From the NCBI RefSeq assembly GCF_009910365.1, contig NZ_CP036423.1, positions 2,294,001 through 2,358,000 on the forward strand: a stretch of DNA of 64,000 nt. Reading direction: 5' to 3'. Below are positions 18,585 through 28,511 of this stretch, piece by piece (position 1 is the first letter of the stretch; every line of letters starts with the position of its first letter). The notes beneath the pieces are model-generated. The model ran no database searches and was not told the DNA's origin. It worked only from the letters and a program-made list of their open reading frames with translations. A program made the translations under genes and the position numbers. The stretch comes from Aequoribacter fuscus (lineage in GTDB: Bacteria > Pseudomonadota > Gammaproteobacteria > Pseudomonadales > Halieaceae).

Positions 18585-19664
18585 TTACCCGTTGTTGCTC
18601 GCAAAATCGCGCATGTAGTAGATCAAAGCATCGACGCCAGCTTCTGGCACCGCGTTATAAATGGAAGCACGCATGCCGCCAACCGAACGGTGACCTTTTA
18701 GGTTAAGCAAACCCGCAGCGTCCGCACCCGCCAAAAAGGCTTTATCTAATGCGGCATCAGCAAGCGTGAACGGCACGTTCATCAGCGAGCGGTTCGGTAA
18801 GGCAACGGGGTTAGCATAAAAGCCTGAGCCGTCGATATAGTCATACAACTTGCCGGCTTTACGCTGGTTGATTTCTGCCATCGCACCCAACCCACCTAAG
18901 TCTTCAAGCCACTCGAATACGAGCCCGGCCAAGTAAATAGCAAAAGTTGGCGGCGTGTTGTACATCGAATCGTTCTCAGCTGCCACCTGCCAGTTCAGCA
19001 TGGTTGGGCAATGTTCAGAAGCCTTTCCTAATAAGTCTTTACGGACGATCACAACGGTCAAACCCGCAGGTCCAATATTTTTCTGAGCGCCTGCGTAAAT
19101 GACGCCGTAATCGTTCACATTGATGGGCTGCGACAAGATGGTTGAGGACATATCCGCGACGATGGGTGTTTCGCCAGTGGGTAGCTCGCTGTAGGCCACA
19201 CCACCGATGGTCTCGTTGGGACAAATATGAACATAGGCGGCGTTATCGCGACGCGCCCAAGAATTCACTGCAGGCACGTAGGTAAAGTTGCGGTCTTCTG
19301 ACGAGGCGACTACCGATACATCGGCAAACCGTTTCGCTTCAGAAATCGCTTTTTTGCTCCACTGCCCGGTGTTGACGTAATCGGCGGCTTGGTTACCGGC
19401 AGCCAGATTAAGCGGCACAGCAGCGAACTGTTGGCTGGCACCACCCTGCAGGAACAGGACGGCGTAGTCATCGCTAATACTCATCAGGCGACGCAATGAC
19501 GCTTCAGCTTCATTTGCGATTGACACGATTTCATCGCTGCGATGGCTCATCTCCATAATCGACAAACCTCGGCCTTGCCAATCCATCAGATCCGCTTGGG
19601 CTTTAGACAACACTGCTTCAGGCAGAGCCGCTGGCCCTGCGCAAAAATTAAACACTCTGGACAT
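18585..19664 (-). CDS. serC: Phosphoserine aminotransferase
   Basis: PLP-dependent transaminase of the serine pathway (also 4-phosphohydroxythreonine for vitamin B6). From ATG 19664 (MSRVFNFCAGPA, with AAGGAAAA upstream) it has 359 residues, the normal size; a 27-residue upstream extension within the gyrA 3' region is rejected. PLP-binding Lys195 is in AGAQKNIGPAG, and QGGASQQF and STILSQP are typical. It lies between gyrA and pheA, the Pseudomonas order. Confidence 0.96.
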   Translation of the reverse strand: MSRVFNFCAGPAALPEAVLSKAQADLMDWQGRGLSIMEMSHRSDEIVSIANEAEASLRRLMSISDDYAVLFLQGGASQQFAAVPLNLAAGNQAADYVNTGQWSKKAISEAKRFADVSVVASSEDRNFTYVPAVNSWARRDNAAYVHICPNETIGGVAYSELPTGETPIVADMSSTILSQPINVNDYGVIYAGAQKNIGPAGLTVVIVRKDLLGKASEHCPTMLNWQVAAENDSMYNTPPTFAIYLAGLVFEWLEDLGGLGAMAEINQRKAGKLYDYIDGSGFYANPVALPNRSLMNVPFTLADAALDKAFLAGADAAGLLNLKGHRSVGGMRASIYNAVPEAGVDALIYYMRDFASNNG

Positions 19665-19683
19665 GCGTTTTCCTTGTACTAGT

Positions 19684-22260
19684 TTACTCGGCGTTATCGC
19701 CTTCAGCCGCTTCAGCTTCGCTTGGCAGCTCATCGGATTCTTCAATTTGCGTGATACGAACCAATTCTTCGCCCTCTTTGAGGCGAATGACCCGCACGCC
19801 CTGGGTATTTCGCCCCAAAGTCGAAATTTCCGAAACCCGGGTACGCACCATTGTCCCTTGGTTCGAGATCAGCATCAGCTCATCGGCCTCGCCGACTTGA
19901 ACCGCGCCGACCAATGGGCCGTTGCGATCGTTTGTTACCATCGCAATAACACCTTTGGTGCCTCGACCTTTGCGGGGAAATTCGGATGCCATCGTCTTTT
20001 TGCCATAGCCATTTGCGCTCGCAGTAAGGACATAGCTACCTTCTTGAGGGATGATCAGTGCGATCATTTCGTCTTCATCACCCATTCGAATACCGCGCAC
20101 ACCGCGCGCTGTACGTCCCATGGGGCGGACATCTTGCTCGGCAAAACGGACCGCTTTACCAGCGCTACTCATCAACATGACATCTGATTCGCCGTGTGTA
20201 ATCGCTGTTCCAACCAACACGTCATCCTCTGCCAATTCCAGAGCGCGCAAACCGACGCTACGCGGACGGGAAAAATCCGTCAATGCCGTTTTCTTCACAA
20301 TACCCTTGGCTGTGGCCATAAAGATGTAGTGATCTTCGGTGTATTCGGCCACAGGCAAAATCGAGGTCACCCGCTCGCCCGGGTCGAGTGGCAATAAGTT
20401 CACCATGGGACGACCACGAGATTGACGCCCTGCCACAGGAATCTGATAGACCTTCAGCCAGTACACTTTACCCAAGTTGGTGAAACATAAAATCGTTGAG
20501 TGCGTTGATGCGACCAGCAAATGCTCAACAAAATCTTCGTCTTTAACGGCGGTCGCGCTTTTGCCCATTCCGCCGCGGCGTTGGGCTTGATAGTCTGACA
20601 AAGGCTGTGTCTTCGCGTAACCGCCGTGCGAAATTGTCACCACGCGATCTTCTGGCGTAATCAAATCCTCTACCGACAAATCGTGCTGAGAATCGACGAT
20701 CTCGGTCAAACGCTCGTCGCCGAACTCCTCAACCACCTCTTCCAGCTCTTCGCGAATCACCTGCTTTAAACGATCCGAATCACCCAAAATATGGAGATAA
20801 TCGGCAATCTCTTTCAACTTTTCTTGGTACTCATTCAACAGCTTCTCGTGCTCAAGCCCCGTTAAACGATGCAGACGCAATTCCAAAATCGCCTGTGCCT
20901 GGGCAGGAGACAAACGGTACATACCGTCGTGCAAGCCGTAGTGATCCTCCAAGCCATCAGGGCGACACGCGTCTTCACCAGCTTGTTCCAACATCGCCAC
21001 GACATCGCCGGGCGACCACACCTTAGCTAACAAGCCCTCACGCGCATCCGCGGGGCTTGGCGAGTTTTTAATCAACTCGATAATAGGGTCAATGTTTGCC
21101 AGCGCAATGGCCAAACCTTCCAGCAAATGGCCGCGCTCTCGCGCTTTGCGCAACAAGTAAATGGTTCGACGGGTGACCACTTCGCGACGGTGTCGCAAAA
21201 AAGCGTCAATAATTTCTTTAAGGTTCATCACCTTAGGCTGGCCGTTTTCTAAGGCGACCATATTAATGCCGAACACTGACTGTAGCTGAGTCTGGGCGTA
21301 CAAATTGTTCAACACCACATCGCCCATCTCGCCGCGCTTAAGCTCGATAACAACACGCAAGCCATCTTTGTCCGACTCGTCGCGAAGCTCAGAGATGCCT
21401 TCGATTTTCTTCTCTTTAACCAGCTCTGCAATTCGCTCAATCAATCGAGCTTTGTTCAGCTGATAGGGGATTTCATGAATGATAATCGTGTCACGATTTT
21501 TGGCTTCGTCAGTGATGACCTCGGCCTTAGCACGCACATAGATGCGGCCTCTTCCCGTACGATAAGCCTGCAAAATCCCAGCGCGACCACTGATAATGGC
21601 GCCCGTTGGGAAATCGGGGCCGGGAATATGCTCCATCAGCTCATCGATGGTAATTTCGGGATTATTGAGCAGCGCCATACACGCGCTGACCACTTCGGTC
21701 ATATTGTGCGGCGGGATGTTGGTCGCCATACCGACCGCAATACCTGAAGAACCATTGATCAACAGGTTGGGAATTCGCGTCGGCAATACTGCTGGGATTT
21801 TTTCAGTGCCGTCGTAGTTGTCGACAAAATCAACGGTTTCTTTGTCCAAATCCGCCAGCATTGCGTGCGCAATTTTGCGCATGCGAATCTCGGTGTAACG
21901 CATCGCCGCGGCCGAGTCACCATCGATAGAGCCAAAGTTGCCCTGCCCATCGACCAGCATATAGCGCAATGAGAATGGCTGAGCCATACGTACGATAGTG
22001 TCATACACCGCCGAATCACCATGCGGATGATATTTACCGATGACATCACCCACCACACGGGCAGACTTTTTGTAGGCTTTGTTCCAGTCGTTCGATAATT
22101 CGTTCATAGCGAACAGAACTCTGCGGTGCACTGGCTTGAGACCATCGCGCACATCAGGAAGAGCGCGCCCAACGATTACGCTCATGGCGTAATCGAGATA
22201 TGACTGCTTCAGCTCGTCTTCGATATTAACTGGAAAGATTTCTTTTGCTAACTCGCCCAT
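19684..22260 (-). CDS. gyrA: DNA gyrase subunit A
   Basis: The breakage-reunion subunit of gyrase, 858 residues. The active-site Tyr122 lies in AMRYTEIR. The quinolone-resistance region carries the wild-type Ser83 and Asp87 (HGDSAVYDT), E. coli numbering matching exactly. The GyrA-box QRRGGMG near residue 560 marks the DNA-wrapping C-terminal domain of six blades, distinguishing it from ParC. The acidic C-terminal tail is usual. serC starts 19 nt after its stop. Confidence 0.98.
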   Translation of the reverse strand: MGELAKEIFPVNIEDELKQSYLDYAMSVIVGRALPDVRDGLKPVHRRVLFAMNELSNDWNKAYKKSARVVGDVIGKYHPHGDSAVYDTIVRMAQPFSLRYMLVDGQGNFGSIDGDSAAAMRYTEIRMRKIAHAMLADLDKETVDFVDNYDGTEKIPAVLPTRIPNLLINGSSGIAVGMATNIPPHNMTEVVSACMALLNNPEITIDELMEHIPGPDFPTGAIISGRAGILQAYRTGRGRIYVRAKAEVITDEAKNRDTIIIHEIPYQLNKARLIERIAELVKEKKIEGISELRDESDKDGLRVVIELKRGEMGDVVLNNLYAQTQLQSVFGINMVALENGQPKVMNLKEIIDAFLRHRREVVTRRTIYLLRKARERGHLLEGLAIALANIDPIIELIKNSPSPADAREGLLAKVWSPGDVVAMLEQAGEDACRPDGLEDHYGLHDGMYRLSPAQAQAILELRLHRLTGLEHEKLLNEYQEKLKEIADYLHILGDSDRLKQVIREELEEVVEEFGDERLTEIVDSQHDLSVEDLITPEDRVVTISHGGYAKTQPLSDYQAQRRGGMGKSATAVKDEDFVEHLLVASTHSTILCFTNLGKVYWLKVYQIPVAGRQSRGRPMVNLLPLDPGERVTSILPVAEYTEDHYIFMATAKGIVKKTALTDFSRPRSVGLRALELAEDDVLVGTAITHGESDVMLMSSAGKAVRFAEQDVRPMGRTARGVRGIRMGDEDEMIALIIPQEGSYVLTASANGYGKKTMASEFPRKGRGTKGVIAMVTNDRNGPLVGAVQVGEADELMLISNQGTMVRTRVSEISTLGRNTQGVRVIRLKEGEELVRITQIEESDELPSEAEAAEGDNAE

Positions 22261-22338
22261 AGGCTTTAAAACACCCCTGTCTGCGGGTTGCGCTCACCAG
22301 TATCACCCCGTCAACGCACCCTTCTTTTTAATCCTCCG

Positions 22339-22368
22339 ATTATACGCTCTCAGACCCCTAACCGCTAA
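22339..22368 (-). promoter_or_regulatory. Candidate sigma-70 promoter of gyrA
   Basis: A perfect TATAAT on the minus strand (22344-22339) with TTAGCG 18 nt upstream (22368-22363), giving a leader of about 70 nt. It lies in the 201-nt divergent gyrA/mtaD region. The -35 match is weak. Confidence 0.5.
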
Positions 22369-22396
22369 TTTTTTAGGGTTTTACCGAGTGATCAGA

Positions 22397-22423
22397 TTGC
22401 GATCCCGAAAATTCCGATATACT
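22397..22423 (+). promoter_or_regulatory. Candidate promoter of mtaD-ubiG-mupP-yciK
   Basis: TATACT (22418-22423) with a weak TTGCGA (22397-22402) at a short 15-nt spacing. The -10 is good; the -35 is doubtful. It would give a leader of about 33 nt ending in the AAAGGAAG ribosome site of the first gene. Confidence 0.35.
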
Positions 22424-22461
22424 GCGCGTTTCTAACACCCTGCGAAGCGAAAGGAAGCGAT

Positions 22462-23808
22462 ATGCCCAGACCGATTGAGCTACATGCAGCCTGGGTTTAC
22501 ACCGGCGAAGCCCACTCAGGACTCCTCAAAGATCACACGCTATGCATCGATGAAAATGGCAAGATAGAAGCCTTGATCCCTACTCGAGAAGCCGCCAGAA
22601 ATCCGGGGGCTCAGCAAATCGAGCTCGGCAATCACCTACTCATGCCGGGCCTAATCAACTGCCACGGTCACGCCGCTATGACGTTATTAAGAGGATTCGC
22701 TGACGATCTCGCCTTGACCCCTTGGCTACAAGATCACATATGGCCTGCCGAGGGCCGCTGGGTAGACGCCGACTTTGTGAGAGATGGTGTAAACATCGCC
22801 ATGGCCGAAATGATCAAGACCGGCACCACCACCTTTAGCGACCAGTACTTCTTCCCCGACAGCACAGCTCAAGCCGCCTGCGATGCCGGCATGCGCTGCC
22901 AAGTGAACTTCCCAATCATCAACGTACCCACCCAGTGGGCGAGCGAGCCAAACGAATATTTAAGCAAAGGACTGGCGGTACGCGATAAATTCAAGTCAAG
23001 CGAGTTGGTATCAGTGATTTTTGGCCCTCACTCACCCTACTCGCTCGAAGAGCGGGATATTGCGAAGATCGCGACGCTCGCCAACGAGCTCGAAATGGGC
23101 ATTCAAATGCACGTACACGAGACCAAACCCGAGGTACTGCATGCCGTCGAAATCAACGGCGAACGCCCCATCACAACGTTAAAGCGCCTGGGGATGCTGG
23201 GTCCGCACATGCAGTGCGTTCATATGGTCTGGCTCAGTAAAGACGACATTCGCGCTATCGCCGATTCGGGGTCACATGTGATTCACTGCCCGAGCTCCAA
23301 TATGAAACTCGCCTCCGGCGCCTGTCCAGTGAGCGATCTGTTAGACGCGGGAATTAACGTCGCAATGGGCACAGACGGCGCCGCATCAAACAACGGTTTA
23401 AATTTGTTTGCCGAGGTCCGACTCGCCGCCCTACTGGCCAAACTGACCACCGGGAATCCCGCTAGCTTGAATGCAGAGCAAGCTCTGCACATGGCAACCC
23501 TAGGTGGCGCCAAGGCTTTAGGGTTGGATCATGAAACCGGCAGTCTGCAGCAGGGTAAATGGGCCGACGTCATCGCAATCAACTTTGACGACGCCTCAAT
23601 GCAACCTTTACACAACCCCATTTCCCAGGTGGTCTACGCTGGACACGGAGCGCATGTACAGCACAGCTGGGTTGCTGGCCGCCAGCTTTTGAACAATGGT
23701 AAACTGCAAACGCTCGACGAATCCAAGATCATTCGCAGCGCTCAAGCTTGGCGCGCTAAAATCGCCAGTAATGCCAACCCCACCACATCAGCGAAGGAGC
23801 TCGCATGA
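22462..23808 (+). CDS. mtaD: 5-Methylthioadenosine/S-adenosylhomocysteine deaminase-type amidohydrolase
   Basis: A 448-residue metal-dependent TRZ/ATZ-family amidohydrolase. Metal ligands are His68 and His70 in NCHGHAAM, a later His in MQMHVHE, and the final Asp in MGTDGAASNN. Sequence style and position upstream of ubiG fit the MTA/SAH deaminase subgroup, which clears by-products of SAM-dependent reactions, fitting a neighbour that uses SAM (UbiG). The exact substrate is inferred from the family. Its stop overlaps ubiG by 4 nt. Confidence 0.85.
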   Translation: MPRPIELHAAWVYTGEAHSGLLKDHTLCIDENGKIEALIPTREAARNPGAQQIELGNHLLMPGLINCHGHAAMTLLRGFADDLALTPWLQDHIWPAEGRWVDADFVRDGVNIAMAEMIKTGTTTFSDQYFFPDSTAQAACDAGMRCQVNFPIINVPTQWASEPNEYLSKGLAVRDKFKSSELVSVIFGPHSPYSLEERDIAKIATLANELEMGIQMHVHETKPEVLHAVEINGERPITTLKRLGMLGPHMQCVHMVWLSKDDIRAIADSGSHVIHCPSSNMKLASGACPVSDLLDAGINVAMGTDGAASNNGLNLFAEVRLAALLAKLTTGNPASLNAEQALHMATLGGAKALGLDHETGSLQQGKWADVIAINFDDASMQPLHNPISQVVYAGHGAHVQHSWVAGRQLLNNGKLQTLDESKIIRSAQAWRAKIASNANPTTSAKELA

Positions 23809-24512
23809 CAGCTCAGAACAACGTCGATTACGACGAGATCAGCAAGTTCGAAGCGCTAGCATCACGCTGGTGGGACGAGCACGGCGAGTTCAAGCCGCTG
23901 CATCAAATTAACCCTCTGCGAGCGAATTACATCGACACTCACTCGCCTGTCGCCGAACGCAAAGTGATCGACGTAGGTTGTGGCGGTGGCATCCTGTCCG
24001 AGTCACTTGCCTTCCGCGGCGGAGAGGTAACGGGCATCGACATGGGGGAAGCACCGTTATCGGTGGCAGAGCTGCACAAGTTGGAATCAGGCGCCAACGT
24101 AACCTACAGACGCAGCACTGCCGAGCAAGCAGCCGAAGAAGAACCCGAAGTCTACGATGTGGTTTGCTGCCTAGAAATGCTCGAGCATGTGCCGGACCCG
24201 GCCTCAGTGATTGCGGCGTGCGCCCGCTTAGCAAAGCCCGGTGCCACGCTCTATTTCAGCACCATCAACCGCAACCCAAAGGCCTACGCCTTTGCGATCA
24301 TCGGCGCCGAATACGTCCTGAACTTGCTACCCAAAGGCACTCACGATTATCAAAAGTTTATTCGCCCAGCCGAGCTTGCGCAGTGGATCCGAGCCGCGGG
24401 ACTGGAGCTCGACGACATGATTGGACTCACCTACAACCCTCTGAGTAAGCGCTACCGCCTGCAATCCGGAGACGTATCGGTCAATTACATGGTCAGAACG
24501 CGCAAGCCATGA
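23805..24512 (+). CDS. ubiG: Ubiquinone O-methyltransferase
   Basis: SAM-dependent methyltransferase that performs both O-methylations in ubiquinone synthesis. The 235-residue protein begins with the typical YDEISKFEALASRWWD segment, has SAM motif I DVGCGGG at 56-62, and the family's CLEMLEHVPDP and GTHDYQKFI motifs. ATGA overlaps join it to mtaD upstream and mupP downstream. Confidence 0.96.
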   Translation: MTAQNNVDYDEISKFEALASRWWDEHGEFKPLHQINPLRANYIDTHSPVAERKVIDVGCGGGILSESLAFRGGEVTGIDMGEAPLSVAELHKLESGANVTYRRSTAEQAAEEEPEVYDVVCCLEMLEHVPDPASVIAACARLAKPGATLYFSTINRNPKAYAFAIIGAEYVLNLLPKGTHDYQKFIRPAELAQWIRAAGLELDDMIGLTYNPLSKRYRLQSGDVSVNYMVRTRKP

Positions 24513-25180
24513 GCCGAAGAGTCATCAAAGCCGTTCTGTTTGACCTAGATGGCACCTTGGTCGATACCGCACCTGACTTTTTGTGGGCACTTAACCAACT
24601 ACGTAAGAGTCTGGGCCAACCGCCCTTAAGTGAGCCCGAGATACGCACCGCCATCTCGGATGGCTCTGCAGGCTTGGTTCGCAATACCTTGGGTATTAAC
24701 GACAACGAACCGCTGTTTGAATCTATTCGACAACAGCTGTTGACACACTATCTTGAGATCATCGGCTTACACGCTAAGCTGTATCCTGGGCTTGGCGATC
24801 TTCTGGTGGAATTTGAATCTGCCGGCATCGCCTGGGGAATTTCGACCAACAAACCCAGCCTGTACACCAACGCCTTGCTCGACCAGATGGCCTTGCCAAG
24901 TAAGCCCCGCACGGTAGTTTGCCCCGATCACGTGAGCAAACCGAAACCCGACGCAGAGCCTTTACTGTTAAACTGCCGACACCTAAACCTGATGCCTCAT
25001 GACGTCGTTTTTGTCGGCGACCATGTCCGCGACGTGCAGGCTGGGAAAGCTGCTGGTATGCATACCATTGCCGCAGCCTGGGGCTACATCGACACCCCTT
25101 CAGAAGCAGAAGGCTGGCACGCAGACGCCGTTTGCTACCGCAGCCAAGATTTATACCAAGTCATAAAGGACTGGCAATGA
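24509..25180 (+). CDS. mupP: HAD phosphatase, MupP/Gph type
   Basis: A 223-residue HAD-superfamily phosphatase with motif I FDLDGTLVDT (Asp12, Asp14), motif II STNKP, motif III Lys in KPKPD and motif IV FVGDHVRD. By sequence alone it could be phosphoglycolate phosphatase. Its place between ubiG and yciK matches the Pseudomonas mupP gene, whose product dephosphorylates N-acetylmuramate 6-phosphate in the peptidoglycan recycling bypass to UDP-MurNAc. The name rests on synteny. Confidence 0.8.
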   Translation: MSRRVIKAVLFDLDGTLVDTAPDFLWALNQLRKSLGQPPLSEPEIRTAISDGSAGLVRNTLGINDNEPLFESIRQQLLTHYLEIIGLHAKLYPGLGDLLVEFESAGIAWGISTNKPSLYTNALLDQMALPSKPRTVVCPDHVSKPKPDAEPLLLNCRHLNLMPHDVVFVGDHVRDVQAGKAAGMHTIAAAWGYIDTPSEAEGWHADAVCYRSQDLYQVIKDWQ

Positions 25181-25929
25181 AATATTCAGATATAGCCCCC
25201 AATAACGCTGATGTCTCTTTGCGTGACAAGGTCATTTTGATTACCGGTGCCGGCGCGGGTATCGGAGAGCAGCTCGCCCTTGGTGCCGCACGCGCAGGCG
25301 CAATTGTTTTATTGCTGGGCCGCAGGGAAGATGCGCTCAATGCTGTGTACGATCAAATTATGAGCGAGGGCTTAGCCGAGCCTGTGGTCATACCGATGGA
25401 CCTGGGAACGCTTGATGAACAGCAGGCCAACCAATTAAGCCATATGATCGGCGATGCCTTCGGCCGCCTTGATGGCTTGGTCCATAATGCTAGCCTGCTG
25501 GGTAAGCTCGGACCGATTGCGACCGCGAACCTCAGCGAGTGGTCACAAGTGATGACTGTCAATGCATTCGCGCCTGTCGTTCTGACCAAAGCACTATTGC
25601 CGTTATTGAGCGAATCGCAAAGCGCCTCGATTATTTTTACGAGCAGCGGTGTTGGACGTCAAGCGCGAGCATTTTGGGGGGCTTATTCGGCCTCAAAATT
25701 TGCCACAGAAGCCATCTCGGGCATTCTAGCCGCCGAGCTTGAGACCGATGGCATTCGAGTCAATTGCGTCAATCCGGGTGCGACGAATACAAAAATGCGG
25801 CGAGCAGCTTTCCCTGGTGAATCCCCCGAGAGCATTGCTAGCGCAGCGAGCCTAGTGCCCGCCTATGTATTCTTGCTCAGCGAGCATGCAAAAGGTATTC
25901 ACGGCGCCAGTATTGACCTGCAGAAGTAA
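25177..25929 (+). CDS. yciK: YciK-family SDR oxidoreductase
   Basis: A 250-residue SDR with TGAGAGIG at residues 23-30, the HNAS variant of NNAG, and the YSASK catalytic motif. The start ATG at 25177 overlaps the mupP stop and has AAGGA upstream; a 15-residue longer form is rejected. YciK is conserved next to ubiG/mupP homologues, but its substrate is not known. A terminator begins at its stop codon. Confidence 0.9.
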   Translation: MKYSDIAPNNADVSLRDKVILITGAGAGIGEQLALGAARAGAIVLLLGRREDALNAVYDQIMSEGLAEPVVIPMDLGTLDEQQANQLSHMIGDAFGRLDGLVHNASLLGKLGPIATANLSEWSQVMTVNAFAPVVLTKALLPLLSESQSASIIFTSSGVGRQARAFWGAYSASKFATEAISGILAAELETDGIRVNCVNPGATNTKMRRAAFPGESPESIASAASLVPAYVFLLSEHAKGIHGASIDLQK

Positions 25930-25948
25930 GGCCCTAGTGGGCCTTTTT
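25928..25948 (+). terminator. Terminator at the end of yciK, shared with rluB 3' end
   Basis: AAGGCCC (25928-25934) pairs with GGGCCTT (25939-25945) around TAGT, followed by T residues to 25948. The hairpin overlaps the yciK stop and the last codons of convergent rluB. It should terminate the ubiG operon; on the minus strand it is inside the coding end of rluB. Confidence 0.75.
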
Positions 25949-26845
25949 CGGTTTTTTTGCTTTGGCTTTTTTCAGCTGACGGTCCATGTTTTTACGCTCA
26001 TCAACCGACAGATTGGGTACCGATTTAGGTGGCAAACTGGCCATGGCATACAGCACATCGACGTCTTTTTGATCAAGCTCCATCCACTTACCCTGCTTCA
26101 CCTTCGAGGGGATAAACACTTCACCATAGCGGACCCGTTTTAAGCGAGAAACCGTCAAACCTTGCGACTCCCATAGACGACGCACTTCCCGGTTGCGCCC
26201 TTCCATAAGTACTACATAAAACCAATGGTTAATACCGTCACCGCCACCATCTTGGATATCGGTAAAGCGTGCAAACCCATCATCGAGCTCGACACCGTGA
26301 ATCAGTCGCTGCAGAGTGTCAGTATCCCATTCGCCCATGACTCGAACCATATACTCGCGCTCGATCACCGCCGATGGGTGCATTAAAGCGTTAGCGAGTT
26401 CGCCGTCCGTGGTAAACAGCAGCAAACCCGAGGTGTTGTAATCTAATCGACCAATACTGATCCAACGGCCACCCTTAACCTTAGGCAGCCGCTCGAATAC
26501 AGTGCGACGTCCCTCTGGATCTTTGCGCGTACACACTTCGCCTGTCGGTTTGTGGTAAAGCAGGCAGCGAACGGCTTCCGCGGGGGCCCTCGACAGCGCT
26601 TGACCATCGACTTCGATGGCGGCGTTGTCGCAAACGCGATCGCCGAGTTCAGCGATGCGTCCATCCAATTTGACGCGGCCATCTGAAATCCATTTTTCCA
26701 TTTCACGTCGCGAGCCCAACCCGGCCCGTGCCAGCACTTTCTGCAGCTTTTCGTCTTTCTGGCTTTTACTCGACTCCGTTTTCTTAGAATCTTTTTTTAG
26801 GTCGAGTTCCGATTTCTTGCCTTTCGATTTGTGTTTATTGCTCAT
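25934..26845 (-). CDS. rluB: 23S rRNA pseudouridine synthase RluB
   Basis: RsuA/RluB-family pseudouridine synthase, 303 residues, which modifies the peptidyl-transferase region of 23S rRNA (U2605 in E. coli). An S4 RNA-binding domain (about 34-85, LARAGLGSRREME) precedes the catalytic domain with Asp135 in GRLDYNTSG and the EGRNREVRRLW motif. Lys-rich tails at both ends (KSKGKKSE; KKAKAKKPKK) are common. It lies downstream of scpB-scpA, a widely conserved arrangement that supports RluB over RsuA. Confidence 0.92.
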   Translation of the reverse strand: MSNKHKSKGKKSELDLKKDSKKTESSKSQKDEKLQKVLARAGLGSRREMEKWISDGRVKLDGRIAELGDRVCDNAAIEVDGQALSRAPAEAVRCLLYHKPTGEVCTRKDPEGRRTVFERLPKVKGGRWISIGRLDYNTSGLLLFTTDGELANALMHPSAVIEREYMVRVMGEWDTDTLQRLIHGVELDDGFARFTDIQDGGGDGINHWFYVVLMEGRNREVRRLWESQGLTVSRLKRVRYGEVFIPSKVKQGKWMELDQKDVDVLYAMASLPPKSVPNLSVDERKNMDRQLKKAKAKKPKKAH

Positions 26846-26886
26846 TCAACATCCCGTCGATTGTAAAGTTTTCAATGTGTAAGTGC

Positions 26887-27612
26887 TCAGTCAAACTCAC
26901 GCGAAATGACGTCGTCGACTGAGTCCTCGTCTTGTTGCTCAAACGCACTTTCGTAGTCGTCTGAGAGTGGCTCTTGCGTAACCTCTGCTGAATCGCTTGT
27001 CGACAACTCCGTCGCGCCAGATGCATCCTCACCCTCTATGTTTGCAGGAGCGGGGTCCGCAAAGCCCAATTCTGCGTTCAATGTTTCAAAATCACGAACC
27101 TCGGCCAAGGGCGGCAACTGATCCAGACTTTTCAAATTAAAATAGTCCAGAAATTGCCGGGTGGTCGCGTACATCGCGGGGCGCCCGGGAACATCTCTAT
27201 GCCCTACGACTCTCACCCACGAGCGCTCCAACAAGGTTTTGATAATATTACTACTGACCGCGACACCACGAATTTCTTCGATTTCACCACGGGTAATGGG
27301 CTGGCGGTAAGTAATGAGCGCGAGCGTTTCGAGCAGAGCTCGAGAATAGCGCTGTGGACGCTCTTCGGACAAACGCGCTACCCAGTCAGACAGATTTTGA
27401 CGCACCTGAAACCGAAATCCACTTGCGACTCGAACTAACTCAAGCCCCGTTGACTGATAACGCTCTTGCAACAATTCAATCGCTTCTTTCACGGCGTCCG
27501 GGTCAGGACGTTCGTGTTCTTCGAACACTTCCCGCAACTGCGAGGTAGACAGAGGCTTTCCTGCGGCAAACAAAGTCGCCTCTACGATATTGGCTAAGTT
27601 AATTTCACTCAT
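26887..27612 (-). CDS. scpB: Segregation and condensation protein B
   Basis: Kleisin-associated subunit of the Smc-ScpA-ScpB condensin-like complex. The 241 residues contain two winged-helix domains (ANIVEATLFAAGKPLS; then LALITYRQPITRGEIEEIRG), with a typical acidic, low-complexity C-terminal tail after about residue 185. ATGA overlap couples it to scpA. Confidence 0.94.
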   Translation of the reverse strand: MSEINLANIVEATLFAAGKPLSTSQLREVFEEHERPDPDAVKEAIELLQERYQSTGLELVRVASGFRFQVRQNLSDWVARLSEERPQRYSRALLETLALITYRQPITRGEIEEIRGVAVSSNIIKTLLERSWVRVVGHRDVPGRPAMYATTRQFLDYFNLKSLDQLPPLAEVRDFETLNAELGFADPAPANIEGEDASGATELSTSDSAEVTQEPLSDDYESAFEQQDEDSVDDVISREFD

Positions 27613-28481
27613 GATGCACGCGCCTTAACATGAATGGGCCCAAAGGCTTCGGTTTGCACTATTTCAACCAGTGATTCTTTAATGAGTTCCATAATCGCCA
27701 AAAAAGTCACAACAACACCCATGCGTCCCTCTTCGGCTTTAAACAACGACACAAACGGCATGAAGCTCTCGCCGGACAGTCGCTCAAGAACTTGCGACAT
27801 TCGCTCTCGAGTCGATAGCGCCTCGCGCTGAATATGATGACTCTCGAACATATTGGCCCGCGCCATAACCTCTGCAAAAGCGACCAAAATTTCCTGCAAA
27901 CCCACCTCAGGCTCGGGACGAATTCGCTCGATTTCGGGCGGTGCTGCGCTCGTTAAAAAGACATCGCGATCCACACGCGGTAATTCATCGATATCCTCTG
28001 CGGCCTTCTTGAAACGCTCATACTCTTGCAGTCGACGAATGAGTTGAGCTCTCGGATCTTCCTCATCTTCTTCATCGGCAACTTGCCTAGGCAACAGCAT
28101 ACGCGACTTGATTTCCGCCAGCATAGCGGCCATCAACAAGTACTCTGCTGCCAATTCAAACTGCAGCGCGTCCATAAGCTCGACGTACTGCATGTACTGC
28201 TCAGTAATATCCGAAACGTCGATATCCAAAATATCTAAATTTTGGCGACGAATTAAATACAGTAATAAATCGAGTGGCCCCTCAAAGGCCTCGAGTATGA
28301 CCTCCAGCGCCTGGGGCGGGATGTATAAATCCTTGGGCAACTCAGTCAGGGCCTGCCCCATAACCACCGCAAACGGCATTTCGCCTTGCTGCGGTAAAGG
28401 CGGCCCCATGACGGCTTTTGGATTAAAAGGGCTGGCACCCTTCGCGCCAGCGGTTGGATTACTCAACGTATTCTCCTTCAC
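27609..28481 (-). CDS. scpA: Segregation and condensation protein A
   Basis: Kleisin subunit of the Smc-ScpAB complex, 290 residues. After a ~60-residue variable N terminus comes FEGPLDLLLYLIRRQNLDILDI, the hallmark ScpA segment (shown in part), then ELAAEYLLMAAMLAEIKSRM-type helices and a C-terminal winged helix. The start is uncertain: GTG at 28481 or TTG at 28466, which has a better AAGGAG ribosome site 6 nt upstream. It probably leads the scpA-scpB-rluB operon. Confidence 0.93.
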   Translation of the reverse strand: MKENTLSNPTAGAKGASPFNPKAVMGPPLPQQGEMPFAVVMGQALTELPKDLYIPPQALEVILEAFEGPLDLLLYLIRRQNLDILDIDVSDITEQYMQYVELMDALQFELAAEYLLMAAMLAEIKSRMLLPRQVADEEDEEDPRAQLIRRLQEYERFKKAAEDIDELPRVDRDVFLTSAAPPEIERIRPEPEVGLQEILVAFAEVMARANMFESHHIQREALSTRERMSQVLERLSGESFMPFVSLFKAEEGRMGVVVTFLAIMELIKESLVEIVQTEAFGPIHVKARAS

Positions 28482-28511
28482 TCATCTCGAGTGTGGCGCA
28501 AGTATACCCGA

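Noticed and set aside
19665-19745. A 27-residue longer N terminus for serC inside gyrA
   Set aside because: MSRVFNFCAGPA with AAGGAAAA upstream is the standard start of phosphoserine aminotransferase.
22356-22378. CCCTAA...TTAGGG inverted repeat between gyrA and mtaD as a terminator or operator
   Set aside because: Only 6 bp with a long loop and lying within the gyrA -35 region; no T tract. Too weak to call.
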